Notes: generated from the sequence alone by a model not told the origin. A stretch of DNA of 64,000 nucleotides from Alphaproteobacteria bacterium (GCA_030425925.1 JAUHZO010000002.1:186001-250000), one strand, 5' to 3'. Positions 11,057 through 19,857 are shown, counted from the first letter of the stretch. Program-made: numbers and translations.

Positions 11057-11905
11057 ATGGACATGCGCGCGCGCCCTTACCGTTCGGTTCTCTACATTCC
11101 CGGCTCCAGGGACCGGGCGCTGGAGAAGGCGCGTGGCCTGCCGGTCGATGCGATCATCTTCGATCTCGAAGACGCGGTGGCCCCGGCGGAAAAGGCCGCC
11201 GCGCGCGACACCCTCGCGGCGGCTCTGGCCACCTCATATGGCCGGCGGACGCGGATCGTGCGGATCAACGCGCTGGAAACCGAATGGGGTGCGGCGGATG
11301 CCGCGGCGGCGGACAGGATGGACTGCGACGCGATCCTGCTGCCCAAGGTCGAAAGCACCGCGCATCTCGACGCGCTGGCGGCGCTGACCGACAAGCCGCT
11401 CTGGGCGATGATGGAAACGCCCCGTGCCATGCTGGCGGCGGCCGAGATCGCCGCGCATCCGCGGCTGGCCGGCATGGTCATGGGCACCAACGACCTCGCC
11501 AAGGACCTGAACACCCGCTTTCGCCCCGACCGCCTGCCGATGATGACCGGGCTGGGCCTGTGCCTTCTGGCGGCCAAGACGCATGGCGTGGTGATCGTGG
11601 ACGGTGTCTACAACGCCTTCAAGGACGAGGATGGCCTGCGGGCGGAATGCGCTCAGGGCCGCGACATGGGCATGGATGGCAAGACGCTGATCCACCCCGC
11701 CCAGGTCGACATCGCCAATGCGGCCTTTGCCCCGTCGGAGGACGAGATCGACCTCGCCCGCCGCCAGATCGCCGCCTTTGACGCCGCCGCGACCGAGGGG
11801 CAGGGGGTTGCCGTGGTGGACGGCAAGATCGTCGAGAACCTGCACGTGGTCACCGCGCGCGAAACGCTTGCCCGGGCCGAAGCCATTGCGGCGCTGGCCG
11901 AATAA
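11057..11905 (+). CDS. mcl2: HpcH/HpaI-family CoA ester lyase, likely (3S)-malyl-CoA thioesterase
   Basis: The 282-residue product is a citrate-lyase beta/HpcH aldolase-type protein: RSVLYIPGSRDRALEKARGLPVDAIIFDLEDAVAP, LLPKVES, WAMMETPRAML and GTNDLAKDL are the usual substrate and Mg-binding segments. Length and sequence fit the Rhodobacter Mcl2 group (about 285 residues), which hydrolyses (3S)-malyl-CoA to malate in the ethylmalonyl-CoA pathway, better than the longer Mcl1 lyases. A nearby mch gene and the distant ccr/ecm genes support this pathway. CGGAG sits 7 nt before the ATG. Thioesterase versus lyase activity is inferred from the subgroup. Confidence 0.8.
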   Translation: MDMRARPYRSVLYIPGSRDRALEKARGLPVDAIIFDLEDAVAPAEKAAARDTLAAALATSYGRRTRIVRINALETEWGAADAAAADRMDCDAILLPKVESTAHLDALAALTDKPLWAMMETPRAMLAAAEIAAHPRLAGMVMGTNDLAKDLNTRFRPDRLPMMTGLGLCLLAAKTHGVVIVDGVYNAFKDEDGLRAECAQGRDMGMDGKTLIHPAQVDIANAAFAPSEDEIDLARRQIAAFDAAATEGQGVAVVDGKIVENLHVVTARETLARAEAIAALAE

Positions 11906-11941
11906 CGACAGGCTCGCGCCAGCACAGCCAGGGAGACTGCC

Positions 11942-12487
11942 ATGCTGCTTCTGATTCTCGGGGTCCTGCTTTGGGCAGGCGCGCATTTCTTCAAACGCCT
12001 TGCTCCGGACGCCCGTGCGTCCCTGGGCGACAAGGGCAAGGGCTTTGTCGCCATTGCCATCGCCGTCAGCATCCTGCTGATGATCTTCGGCTATCGCATG
12101 GCCGATGGCGCGTTCTTCTGGGGGCGGCACCCGGCCACGGTGGGGATCAACAACCTGCTGATCGTGGTGGCGATCTACATGATGAGCCCGGCGCCAAAGA
12201 AGGGCAAGCTTCTGGCCGGGATGCGGCATCCGATGCTGACCGGCTTTGCGCTCTGGGCCTTTGCCCACCTGCTGGTGAACGGTGATCTGCCGTCCTTCAT
12301 CCTGTTTGGCGGGCTGCTGGCCTGGGCGGTGGCGTCGATGGTCGTCATCAACCGGGCCGAGCCGGACTGGACGCCGCGCACCCCCGGGCCGATTTCGAAA
12401 GACGCGATCTTTCTGGGGGCGTCGGTGGTGCTGACGGTGGTGCTGGGCTATGTCCACGGCCTGCTTGGCTATCCGGCCTTTGGGTAA
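11942..12487 (+). CDS. NnrU family membrane protein
   Basis: The 181-residue integral membrane protein has about five hydrophobic helices, starting MLLLILGVLLWAGAHFFKRL, with the NnrU-type segment GMRHPMLTGFALWAFAHLLVNGD. NnrU-like proteins occur near denitrification genes in some bacteria, but many are housekeeping proteins of unknown function. Here the gene follows mcl2 by 36 nt and precedes a DUF1737-like gene and mch, so co-transcription is likely. Confidence 0.8.
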   Translation: MLLLILGVLLWAGAHFFKRLAPDARASLGDKGKGFVAIAIAVSILLMIFGYRMADGAFFWGRHPATVGINNLLIVVAIYMMSPAPKKGKLLAGMRHPMLTGFALWAFAHLLVNGDLPSFILFGGLLAWAVASMVVINRAEPDWTPRTPGPISKDAIFLGASVVLTVVLGYVHGLLGYPAFG

Positions 12488-12491
12488 GCGC

Positions 12492-12695
12492 ATGAAACTA
12501 TACCGCTTTCTGACCGGCGACGACAGTTCCGCGTTTTGCCACAAGGTCACCGCCGCGCTGGATGCGGGGTGGGAGCTGTATGGCGATCCGACCTATGCGT
12601 TCGACGCGGCCAACGGCGTGATGCGCTGCGGGCAGGCCGTGGTGAAAGAAGCCGAAGGCACCTATTCGCCCGACATGAAACTCGGTGAGCAGTGA
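12492..12695 (+). CDS. DUF1737-like small protein
   Basis: The 67-residue protein starts at 12492, 4 nt after nnrU. The sequence MKLYRFLTGDDSSAFCHKVTAALDAGWELYGDPTYAFD matches the DUF1737 pattern of a small alpha/beta protein with a conserved GW(E/H)LYG(D/S)P stretch and an ending typical of VVKE. It is cytosolic and of unknown function. Its location inside the mcl2-mch segment suggests co-expression only. Confidence 0.75.
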   Translation: MKLYRFLTGDDSSAFCHKVTAALDAGWELYGDPTYAFDAANGVMRCGQAVVKEAEGTYSPDMKLGEQ

Positions 12696-12734
12696 CCCGC
12701 GCCTGACAAGGGCAGGGCGCGCGGAAGGAGAGCG

Positions 12735-13820
12735 ATGATGAAGACGAACCCGGGGCGCTTTTTCGAGGATTACCGGCTGGGCCAGGTGATCCATCACGCG
12801 GTGCCCCGGACGGTGTCGGGGGGCGAGAGGGCGCTGTACCACGCACTCTACCCGGCGCGGCACGCGCTGTATTCGTCGGATGCCTTTGCCCGGGACTGCG
12901 GTTTGCCGCAGGCCCCGATCGACGATCTGGCGGCGTTTCATCTCGTTTTCGGGAAAACCGTTCCCGATGTGTCGCTGAACGCCGTGGCCAATCTGGGCTA
13001 TGCCGAAGGCCGCTGGCGGCAGCCGGTCTATCCCGGAGACACGCTGCGCGCGACATCCGAAGTCATTGGTCTGAAACAGAACTCCAACAGCAAGACCGGC
13101 GTGGTCTACGTCCGGACCACCGGCCTGAACCAGCGCGACGAGGCCGTTCTGGACTATGTGCGCTGGGTCATGGTGCGCAAGCGCGATCTGGACGCCCCCG
13201 CCCCGGAGACGGTTGTCCCCAAGCTGAGAACGGCTCTCGCCCCTGAAGACCTGACCATTCCCGAAGGGCTGGACTTTTCGAACTACGATTTCACCCTGGC
13301 CGGAGAACCGCATCGCTGGGACGATTATTCCATCGGCGAGACCATCGACCATGTGGACGGCGTGACCATCGAAGAGGCCGAGCACATGATGGCCACGCGG
13401 CTGTGGCAGAACACCGCCAAGGTGCATTTCGACCTGACCTTCCGCCCCGAAGGCCGCCTGATCTATGGCGGGCACGTGATTTCTCTGGCCCGCACGCTCA
13501 GCTTCAACGGGCTAGCGAATGCGCAGATGATCGTCGGGCTGAATGGCGGTGCCCATGCCAATCCCTGCTTTGCGGGCGATACGGTCAAGGCCTGGACCGA
13601 GGTGCTGGACAAGGCCGAAACGCCCGCGCCGGGCGTCGGTGCCCTGCGGCTGCGCCTGGTGGCCACCAAGGGCGGCATCCGTTCACCCTGCGGGGGGAGG
13701 ACGGGAAATACCTGCCGCATGTCCTGCTGGATCTCGACCACTGGGTGCTCATCCCGAAATGAGCCCGCGATGCGCGCTGGCCTGATCCTGCTGGCGCGGG
13801 TTTCCAGGTGCATCTCGTGA
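12735..13820 (+). CDS. mch: Mesaconyl-CoA hydratase (beta-methylmalyl-CoA dehydratase), frameshifted near the C-terminus
   Basis: The protein closely follows Rhodobacter mesaconyl-CoA hydratase: MKTNPGRFFEDYRLGQ, IDDLAAFHLVFGKTVPD, GKTVPDVSLNAVANLGYA, VNQ-type GLNQRDEAVLDYVRWVMVRKRD, WDDYSIGETIDHVDGVTIEEAEHM and YGGHVISLARTLSFNGLANA. It has two hot-dog/MaoC-like halves and interconverts (2R,3S)-beta-methylmalyl-CoA and mesaconyl-CoA in the ethylmalonyl-CoA pathway. The frame as given continues to 13820 (361 residues), but the expected C-terminus lies in another frame and stops at 13762, which would give 342 residues. A one-base loss near 13677 explains this. GGAAGGAG precedes the ATG at 12735. 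Confidence 0.9.
   Translation: MMKTNPGRFFEDYRLGQVIHHAVPRTVSGGERALYHALYPARHALYSSDAFARDCGLPQAPIDDLAAFHLVFGKTVPDVSLNAVANLGYAEGRWRQPVYPGDTLRATSEVIGLKQNSNSKTGVVYVRTTGLNQRDEAVLDYVRWVMVRKRDLDAPAPETVVPKLRTALAPEDLTIPEGLDFSNYDFTLAGEPHRWDDYSIGETIDHVDGVTIEEAEHMMATRLWQNTAKVHFDLTFRPEGRLIYGGHVISLARTLSFNGLANAQMIVGLNGGAHANPCFAGDTVKAWTEVLDKAETPAPGVGALRLRLVATKGGIRSPCGGRTGNTCRMSCWISTTGCSSRNEPAMRAGLILLARVSRCIS
13671..13762 (+). other. Frameshift and displaced C-terminus of mch
   Basis: After the codons for VATKGG (ending at 13676) the frame of mch changes to an unrelated tail. From 13679 the next frame reads PFTLRGEDGKYLPHVLLDL then DHWVLIPK and stops at 13760-13762, which fits the family's C-terminus. Adding one base, for example restoring GAT before CCG, joins the two. 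It may be a sequencing error, a genuine mutation or, less likely, programmed frameshifting; there is no slippery run. Confidence 0.75.
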
Positions 13821-13880
13821 CGGATTTGTTACACTGTTGCACGGGGAGGAGATTCGTCGTGAGACAGGGGGCTGCCAGGC

Positions 13881-14084
13881 GTGAGCTTACTTGACCTACC
13901 CAGGAAACCTGCGGATGTGCTGGACATTCCGCAGGACCGAATTCCCGATGTCATCCGCGAGATGTGGCGGGCTCAGGTCATGTCGCCGCTGATGCGCAAG
14001 ATCCATGCCGATCTGCAATCCGGCGATCCCCGGGCGCGGTCGCGCAGCCAGCTTGCCTTGCGGCGGCTGGGCTTTCCGGACTGA
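13881..14084 (+). CDS. Small hypothetical protein
   Basis: A 67-codon frame starts at GTG 13881 and encodes a charged, soluble peptide (MSLLDLPRKPADVLDIPQDRI... ending RSRSQLALRRLGFPD) with helical, Arg-rich character. There is no strong ribosome site. It fills the gap between mch and the sdhC promoter. Codon use looks coding-like, but the function is unknown. Confidence 0.4.
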   Translation: MSLLDLPRKPADVLDIPQDRIPDVIREMWRAQVMSPLMRKIHADLQSGDPRARSRSQLALRRLGFPD

Positions 14085-14135
14085 ACAGGCGATCACCCGC
14101 CGCGATGCTGCTGTGCAGAATCGCTTTGCGAAAAA

Positions 14136-14166
14136 CGTGATCACACTTGCCCGCGCTGTGATCACG
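14136..14166. promoter_or_regulatory. Paired GTGATCAC palindromes upstream of sdhC
   Basis: The sites CGTGATCACA (14136-14145) and TGTGATCACG (14157-14166) have GTGATCAC cores with centres 21 bp apart, and the second ends 120 bp before the sdhC start. Core, spacing and distance match the pair upstream of sucC (4880-4910). Confidence 0.65.
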
Positions 14167-14285
14167 TTTCCCGAAAAATCCCCCGATTGCGCCAAAAAAC
14201 CGCGGATGATTGCGGCCGGTCGGCGTGACAGCGCAGGAAAAAGCAGTAGAACAGGGTCAGGACAACCCGACGAGGACATGACCCG

Positions 14286-14669
14286 ATGGCCGACGTGAAC
14301 CGGGGCAATCGCCCGCTGTCTCCGCATCTGCAGATCTACCGCCCGCAGCTGACCTCTGTGACCTCCATCCTGACCCGGATCACCGGCAATGCCCTGATCG
14401 TCGGCGCGCTGATGGTGGTCTGGTGGCTGCTTGCCGCCGCCACGTCCGAGACGTATTTCGCCACCGCAAACGCGGTGCTGACCTCGTGGTTCGGCGATCT
14501 GGTGCTGTTCGGCTCGCTCTGGGCGCTGTGGTATCACAGCCTTGCGGGCCTGCGGCATCTGGTCTGGGACTATGCCGTCGGGCTGGAGCTTGAGACCGCC
14601 GAGAAACTCGGCTGGGCGGTGGTCGGCGGCTCTGTCGTGCTGACCCTGCTTACCGTCATCATCATCTGA
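14286..14669 (+). CDS. sdhC: Succinate dehydrogenase cytochrome b556 subunit
   Basis: The 127-residue membrane anchor has three transmembrane helices and the family N-terminus RPLSPHLQIYRPQLTSVTSILTRITG. His84 in WYHSLAGLRHLVWD is the expected haem b ligand. With SdhD it anchors the catalytic SdhAB dimer and carries the quinone site of complex II. It is the first gene of the sdh operon, preceded by GAGG, and downstream of the paired GTGATCAC motif. Confidence 0.96.
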   Translation: MADVNRGNRPLSPHLQIYRPQLTSVTSILTRITGNALIVGALMVVWWLLAAATSETYFATANAVLTSWFGDLVLFGSLWALWYHSLAGLRHLVWDYAVGLELETAEKLGWAVVGGSVVLTLLTVIII

Positions 14670-14680
14670 AGGAGACCGCC

Positions 14681-15052
14681 ATGGCCTTTCTGACCGACCG
14701 CAAGCGCGCCGTGGGCTGGGGCTCTGCCAAATCCGGCACCGCGCATTTCTGGGCAATGAAGAAATCGTCCTTTGCGCTGCTGATCCTCGTGCCGCTGTTC
14801 GTCTTCACCTTTGGCGCGGCGCTGGGCGGCGGCTATGACGAGGTGCGCGCCTATTACAGCCGGCCGTTCCCGGCCATCGTCGCGGCGCTGACCCTTCTGG
14901 TGGGCTTTCACCACTTCAACATGGGCGTGCAGGTGCTGATCGAGGATTATGTGCACGGCATCTGGGAAAAGGTGCTGATCCTCGTGATGACCTGCGTCAG
15001 CTACGGGGCCGCGTCCGTGGGGCTGTTCGCCATCGCCCGGCTGGCGCTCTGA
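14681..15052 (+). CDS. sdhD: Succinate dehydrogenase hydrophobic membrane anchor subunit
   Basis: The 123-residue protein has three transmembrane segments. The FHHFNMGVQVLIEDYVHG stretch corresponds to the haem/quinone-site helix of SdhD (HxxxGxxxxxxDY-like). GGAGACC precedes the ATG, 11 nt after sdhC. It forms the complex II anchor with SdhC. Confidence 0.95.
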   Translation: MAFLTDRKRAVGWGSAKSGTAHFWAMKKSSFALLILVPLFVFTFGAALGGGYDEVRAYYSRPFPAIVAALTLLVGFHHFNMGVQVLIEDYVHGIWEKVLILVMTCVSYGAASVGLFAIARLAL

Positions 15053-15057
15053 CCCCG

Positions 15058-15456
15058 ATGCGCGCCGGACTGACCGCCCTTGCGCTCTGCGCGGCCTGCC
15101 CGGCCCTGGCCCAGGAGATGGCCCCGCTGCCCTCTTATGACAGCTATGCCGAGGCCGGTGACGAGGCCGGTTTCGTCAATGCGCTGGTGCGCTGCGTGGC
15201 GCTGGTGCAGACGCTGAAGGACAACGGGCTGATGTCGCCCGCGGACCGCACCGACGACACCGTGATGATCCGGGCGCGCGAGACCATGGTCTTCATGTCC
15301 GCCAGCCAGCGCGGCGATGTCGTGCTGGCACCGGAGTTGCCCCATGCTGCCTATGCCGCGGCGCTGGGCGATCTGGAGGGCAGGGCGATCCTGGCCCATC
15401 CGCTGATTGAACACGATCTCTCTGCCTGTGGCGCGCTGATCGGCGCGGCGGGCTGA
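15058..15456 (+). CDS. Secreted hypothetical protein of the sdh operon
   Basis: The 132-residue protein has a short signal peptide ([18 protein letters not shown], cut before QEMAPL). The mature domain has two cysteines ([16 protein letters not shown]) that could form a periplasmic disulfide. It lies 5 nt after sdhD and 25 nt before sdhA, clearly within the operon. I recognise no domain. A role in complex II assembly or stability is possible but only inferred from position. Confidence 0.75.
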   Translation: MRAGLTALALCAACPALAQEMAPLPSYDSYAEAGDEAGFVNALVRCVALVQTLKDNGLMSPADRTDDTVMIRARETMVFMSASQRGDVVLAPELPHAAYAAALGDLEGRAILAHPLIEHDLSACGALIGAAG

Positions 15457-15481
15457 ACCGAAGGACAAGAAGGTACTCCTC

Positions 15482-17284
15482 ATGGCTGCATACGAATACG
15501 AGACGCATGATTATGACGTCGTGGTCGTGGGCGCGGGCGGCGCGGGACTGCGCGCCACGCTGGGCATGGCCGAACAGGGTCTGCGCACCGCCTGCGTGAC
15601 CAAGGTCTTCCCGACGCGTTCGCACACGGTGGCGGCGCAGGGCGGCATCGCTGCGTCGCTGTCGAACATGGGCCCGGACAACTGGCAGTGGCACATGTAC
15701 GACACCGTCAAGGGCTCTGACTGGCTGGGCGATACCGACGCGATGGAGTACCTTGCCCGCGAAGCGCCCAAGGCGGTATACGAGCTGGAGCATTACGGCG
15801 TCCCGTTCAGCCGCACCGAAGAGGGCAAGATCTACCAGCGCCCCTTTGGCGGCCACACCACCGAGTTTGGCGAAGGCCCGCCGGTGCAGCGCACCTGCGC
15901 CGCCGCCGACCGCACCGGCCACGCCATCCTGCACACGCTGTACGGCCAGTCGCTCAAGAACAATGCAGAGTTCTATGTCGAGTATTTCGCCATCGACCTG
16001 CTGATGCAGGACGGGGCCTGCGTGGGCGTGCTGTGCTGGAAGCTGGACGATGGCAGCATGCATGTCTTCAACGCGAAGATGGTCGTGCTGGCCACCGGCG
16101 GCTATGGCCGCGCCTATTTCAGCGCGACGTCGGCGCATACCTGCACCGGCGATGGCGGCGGTATGGTGGCGCGCGCGGGCCTGCCGCTGCAGGACATGGA
16201 ATTCGTGCAGTTTCACCCCACCGGCATCTACGGCTCGGGCTGCCTGATCACCGAAGGCGCGCGCGGCGAAGGCGGCTACCTGACCAATTCCGAGGGCGAA
16301 CGCTTCATGGAGCGCTATGCCCCCACCTACAAGGATCTTGCACCGCGCGACTATGTCAGCCGCTCGATGACCATGGAGATCCGCGAAGGGCGCGGCGTGG
16401 GCAAGAATGGCGACCACATCCATCTGAACCTGTCGCACCTGCCCAAGGAGGCGCTGGCAGAACGGCTGCCGGGAATCTCGGAATCGGCCAGGATCTTTGC
16501 CGGTGTCGACGTGACCAAGGAACCGATCCCGGTCCTGCCCACCGTCCACTACAACATGGGCGGCATCCCCACGAACTACTGGGGCGAGGTGCTGGACCCG
16601 ACAGAGGACGATCCCAACCGCGTCGTGCCCGGCCTGATGGCCGTGGGCGAGGCAGGCTGTGCCTCGGTCCACGGGGCGAACCGCCTGGGCTCGAACTCGC
16701 TGATCGACCTCGTGGTGTTCGGCCGCGCCGCCGCGATTCGCGCGGGCAAGGTGGTGGATGCCGAAAGCGCCGTGCCCAGCGCGCCGAAGGACCAGATCGA
16801 CAAGGCCTTCGACCGGTTCGACGGCATCCGCAACGCGTCGGGCAGCGTCCCCACGGCCGAACTGCGGCTTGAGATGCAGAAATGCATGCAGGACGACGCC
16901 GCCGTCTTCCGCACCGCCAAGACGATGGCCGAAGGCGTGGTCAAGATGACCGCCATCGCCGGCAAGATGGACGATCTGAAGGTCACCGACCGTTCGCTGA
17001 TCTGGAATTCGGACCTGATGGAAAGCCTCGAGTTGACCAACCTGATGCCGAACGCGCTGACCACCATCGTTTCGGCCGAGGCGCGCACCGAAAGCCGCGG
17101 CGCACATGCGCACGAGGATCACACCGAAAGGGACGACGAAAACTGGCGCGTGCACAGCATCGCCCGGGTCGACGGTCCGAAGGTCACGCTGTCCTACCGC
17201 CCGGTGATCGAGACGCCGCTGACCTCCGAGGCCGAAGGCGGCATCGAACTGACCCGCATCGCGCCCAAGAAGCGGACGTTCTGA
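15482..17284 (+). CDS. sdhA: Succinate dehydrogenase flavoprotein subunit
   Basis: The 600-residue catalytic subunit oxidises succinate to fumarate with covalently bound FAD. It has the Rossmann motif [12 protein letters not shown] near residue 14, the FAD-linking His in [12 protein letters not shown], the substrate segment [11 protein letters not shown], the catalytic Arg region [15 protein letters not shown], the [11 protein letters not shown] motif and the [21 protein letters not shown] signature. The C-terminus [12 protein letters not shown] is full length. AAGAAGG precedes the ATG. Its stop overlaps the next gene's start by one base. Confidence 0.98.
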   Translation: MAAYEYETHDYDVVVVGAGGAGLRATLGMAEQGLRTACVTKVFPTRSHTVAAQGGIAASLSNMGPDNWQWHMYDTVKGSDWLGDTDAMEYLAREAPKAVYELEHYGVPFSRTEEGKIYQRPFGGHTTEFGEGPPVQRTCAAADRTGHAILHTLYGQSLKNNAEFYVEYFAIDLLMQDGACVGVLCWKLDDGSMHVFNAKMVVLATGGYGRAYFSATSAHTCTGDGGGMVARAGLPLQDMEFVQFHPTGIYGSGCLITEGARGEGGYLTNSEGERFMERYAPTYKDLAPRDYVSRSMTMEIREGRGVGKNGDHIHLNLSHLPKEALAERLPGISESARIFAGVDVTKEPIPVLPTVHYNMGGIPTNYWGEVLDPTEDDPNRVVPGLMAVGEAGCASVHGANRLGSNSLIDLVVFGRAAAIRAGKVVDAESAVPSAPKDQIDKAFDRFDGIRNASGSVPTAELRLEMQKCMQDDAAVFRTAKTMAEGVVKMTAIAGKMDDLKVTDRSLIWNSDLMESLELTNLMPNALTTIVSAEARTESRGAHAHEDHTERDDENWRVHSIARVDGPKVTLSYRPVIETPLTSEAEGGIELTRIAPKKRTF

Positions 17285-17604
17285 TGCGCGGTCTCGTGCT
17301 GGCCTGTGCGCTGTCCGTTGCGGCCTGCTCGCCGCAGGCGCAGGATCAGATTGCCCGCGAGGCGGCACGGTCGGCCATCACGCCGGTGGTGACAGAGCGC
17401 TTTCCCGGCCTTCCGGTGGAGCCTGCGATCGACTGCATCATCGACAATGCCAGCGCCGCGCAGATCCGCGCGCTGGCGGCGGATGCGGTGCTGGGCCCCA
17501 CCGAAAGCACGGTCGAGATCGTGTCGGACATCGTGGCGCGGCCCGAAACGCTGGCCTGCCTGGCGGAACGGGGATTGCCTGCGCTTCTGGGAGGTCTCAC
17601 ATGA
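17284..17604 (+). CDS. Putative lipoprotein of the sdh operon
   Basis: The 106-residue product starts at an ATG overlapping the sdhA stop. The N-terminus [20 protein letters not shown] has a lipobox-like LSVAAC with Cys15, so it is likely a lipid-anchored envelope protein. The remaining sequence (VVTERFPGLPVEPAIDCIIDNASAAQIRALAADAVLG) has two more cysteines and no known domain. Overlapping starts and stops on both sides indicate translational coupling between sdhA and the next methyltransferase-like gene. Confidence 0.75.
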   Translation: MRGLVLACALSVAACSPQAQDQIAREAARSAITPVVTERFPGLPVEPAIDCIIDNASAAQIRALAADAVLGPTESTVEIVSDIVARPETLACLAERGLPALLGGLT

Positions 17605-18404
17605 TGAGCCGCCTGCGCAACAAAGTGAAATCTGGCCTCAAGGCCGTGAAGACCAGGCCAGAGGGAGGGCCTGCCATGACCGTTTCCACCGCATCCGACC
17701 AGTCCCCCTTCCCCAAGGCCGAAGGCCAGCCCTATCTGCGGTTTCTCAAGAACCTGCACCTGCATCTGCAGCCGGACTGGTATCTCGAAGTGGGCACGGC
17801 ACAGGGCGCAAGCCTGAAGCTGTCAACCTCGAACACCATCGCCGTCGATCCGCGCTTTCAGATCCTGCAGGACAATCTGGGCAAGCGGCCGGAAACCCAT
17901 CTCTTCGAGATGACAAGCGACGATTTCTTTGCCAGCGGCCGCGCGGGCCAGCTGACCGACCGGGTCGATCTTGCGTTTCTCGACGGCATGCACCTGTTCG
18001 AATACCTGCTGCGCGACTTCATCAACGCCGAAAAACTGTGCGCCCGGGACAGCGTGATCGTCCTGCACGATCTTGTGCCGCCCACCTATGTCGCGGCGGA
18101 ACGCGACTGGGACAAGGCGCGCACCAAGCTGTGGACGGGCGACGTCTGGAAGGTGGCGGTGATCCTCAAGGAAACGCGTCCCGATCTGGATTTCCGCGTT
18201 GCCAATTGTCGCCCCACAGGGCTGGGGGTGATCACCCGTCTCGATCCCTCCAGCACCGTTCTGGAAGAGAAATACGACGACCTGGTCGCCCGCTTCATGG
18301 ACATGAGCATCGACGATTACGGCGCCGACCGTCTGCGCGACCTGCTGAACATGCAGCGCGCCAATTCCCGTCATTTCCACGACTTCGTCGGGGTGCCCGC
18401 CTGA
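17601..18404 (+). CDS. Class I SAM-dependent methyltransferase-like protein
   Basis: The 267-residue protein has a Rossmann methyltransferase pattern: motif I as WYLEVGTAQGASLKL (about residue 57), an acidic strand end TIAVDPRFQ, and post-motif LAFLDGMHLFEYLLRDFINAEKL and VIVLHDLVPPTY, resembling the methyltransferase_24 family. Such enzymes often modify glycans or small molecules; the substrate is unknown. It starts 4 bases inside the preceding lipoprotein gene (GGGAGG upstream) and ends 56 nt before sdhB, so it interrupts the usual sdhA-sdhB adjacency. Confidence 0.7.
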   Translation: MMSRLRNKVKSGLKAVKTRPEGGPAMTVSTASDQSPFPKAEGQPYLRFLKNLHLHLQPDWYLEVGTAQGASLKLSTSNTIAVDPRFQILQDNLGKRPETHLFEMTSDDFFASGRAGQLTDRVDLAFLDGMHLFEYLLRDFINAEKLCARDSVIVLHDLVPPTYVAAERDWDKARTKLWTGDVWKVAVILKETRPDLDFRVANCRPTGLGVITRLDPSSTVLEEKYDDLVARFMDMSIDDYGADRLRDLLNMQRANSRHFHDFVGVPA

Positions 18405-18460
18405 GGCCCCCCTTTCCGCGCCCAGGGCGGCGCGCCGCCCCAACCCGCTGAGGTTTCGAC

Positions 18461-19240
18461 ATGGTTCAATTCACCCTGCCCAGGAACTCCACGATCCGCA
18501 CCGGCAAGACCTGGCCCAAGCCCGAGGGGGCGACGCGCCTGCGCAAGTTCCAGATCTATCGCTGGAACCCCGATGACGGTGAAAACCCGCGGGTCGACAC
18601 CTATTGGGTCGACATGGACAGCTGCGGCCCGATGGTTCTGGACGCGCTGATCAAGATCAAGAACGAAATCGACCCCACGCTGACTTTCCGCCGGTCCTGC
18701 CGCGAGGGGATCTGCGGGTCGTGTGCGATGAACATCGACGGGATCAACACGCTGGCCTGCATCTACGGGCTGGACGAGATCAAGGGCGATGTGAAGATCT
18801 ACCCGCTGCCGCACATGCCGGTGGTCAAGGACCTGATCCCCGACCTGACGCATTTCTATGCACAGCACGCGTCGATCATGCCCTGGCTCGAGACCAAGAC
18901 CAACCGGCCCGCGAAAGAATGGAGGCAGTCCATCGAGGACCGCAAGAAGCTGGATGGCCTTTATGAATGCGTGATGTGCGCGTCCTGCTCCACCTCCTGC
19001 CCGTCCTACTGGTGGAACGGCGACCGCTATCTCGGGCCCGCCGCGCTGTTGCACGCCTATCGCTGGATCATCGATTCGCGCGACGAGGCGACGGGCGCGC
19101 GGCTGGACGATCTGGAGGATCCGTTCAAGCTGTACCGCTGCCACACGATCATGAACTGCGCCAAGACCTGCCCCAAGGGGCTGAACCCGGCCAAGGCAAT
19201 TGCCGAGATCAAGAAGATGATGGTGGAACGGGCGGTCTGA
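18461..19240 (+). CDS. sdhB: Succinate dehydrogenase iron-sulfur subunit
   Basis: The 259-residue electron-transfer subunit of complex II has all three cluster motifs: [12 protein letters not shown] for the plant-type 2Fe-2S cluster, then [16 protein letters not shown] and [17 protein letters not shown] for the 4Fe-4S and 3Fe-4S clusters. It ends [14 protein letters not shown], as expected. GAGG precedes the ATG. It is the last gene of the operon and is followed by a strong terminator at 19271-19294. Confidence 0.98.
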   Translation: MVQFTLPRNSTIRTGKTWPKPEGATRLRKFQIYRWNPDDGENPRVDTYWVDMDSCGPMVLDALIKIKNEIDPTLTFRRSCREGICGSCAMNIDGINTLACIYGLDEIKGDVKIYPLPHMPVVKDLIPDLTHFYAQHASIMPWLETKTNRPAKEWRQSIEDRKKLDGLYECVMCASCSTSCPSYWWNGDRYLGPAALLHAYRWIIDSRDEATGARLDDLEDPFKLYRCHTIMNCAKTCPKGLNPAKAIAEIKKMMVERAV

Positions 19241-19270
19241 CAGTCCGGCACAGCGCCGTGATCCAAAGGG

Positions 19271-19294
19271 GCGGGCCTGTGGGCCCGCTCTTTT
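19271..19294 (+). terminator. Rho-independent terminator of the sdh operon
   Basis: Stem GCGGGCC / GGCCCGC (loop TGTG) is followed by TCTTTT, 30 nt after the sdhB stop. Confidence 0.8.
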
Positions 19295-19381
19295 CGTCTC
19301 GTCCTTGCGCCTTCGGCGCCGTCCTCGGCGCGCGTGGAGAGGCGACGCTTTGGCCCGCATGCCGGGCTTGTGGCGCGCGCG

Positions 19382-19756
19382 TCAGACGCGGGCGTCGTAG
19401 CGGCTGCGCGCCTCCTTGACACGGGTGAGGTTCTCCATCGCCCATCCCACCAGCGCCTTCAGCCGGTCTGCCAGGGCCTCGCCCAGCGGTGTCAGCGCAT
19501 AGGTCACCGCCACCGGCGGGCCGGGATCGACGCTGCGGGTCAGATAGCCGTCACGCTCCAGCCCGCGCAGGTTCTCGGTCAGCACGCGCTGGGTGACGTC
19601 GCCGACGCTGCGGCGCAGGGCGTTGAAGCGCATCGGCCCATGGATCAGCAGGCCGACCAGGATCAGGATCTGCCACTTGCCGGTGGCGCTGGCCAGCACG
19701 AGGCGCACGGGGCAGGGCGTGTCCTTGTCGTCGCGGGGGACGGTATCGTTGAGCAT
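19382..19756 (-). CDS. HxlR family transcriptional regulator
   Basis: The 124-residue winged helix-turn-helix protein has the HxlR pattern: CPVRLVLASATGKWQILILVGLLIHGPMRFNALRRSVGDVTQRVLTENLRGLERDGYLTRSV. Cys15 before the first helix is where redox- or aldehyde-sensing members carry a reactive cysteine. It is divergent from a SnoaL-like gene with a 101-bp gap containing inverted repeats, so it probably controls that gene and itself. Confidence 0.88.
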   Translation of the reverse strand: MLNDTVPRDDKDTPCPVRLVLASATGKWQILILVGLLIHGPMRFNALRRSVGDVTQRVLTENLRGLERDGYLTRSVDPGPPVAVTYALTPLGEALADRLKALVGWAMENLTRVKEARSRYDARV

Positions 19757-19788
19757 ACCTTGTCTGTCTCACCTTATCTGGTTGTGTT

Positions 19789-19826
19789 TTGGTGCCTAAT
19801 TGACACCAGGTATCTATTGAATACCT
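19789..19826. promoter_or_regulatory. Candidate HxlR operators between hxlR and the SnoaL-like gene
   Basis: Two inverted repeats occur in the divergent promoter: GGTG-N9-CACC (about 19791-19807) and AGGTAT-N7-ATACCT (19808-19826). Their spacing fits winged-helix dimers. The assignment to the adjacent HxlR gene is inferred. Confidence 0.45.
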
Positions 19827-19857
19827 ATTGCTGCAGTCAACCCGGAAGGAGACCCCA

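Noticed and set aside
18230-18240. Single GTGATCAC sites inside coding sequence (here and near 24024)
   Set aside because: They are unpaired, inside genes, and compatible with codon usage; not counted as regulatory.
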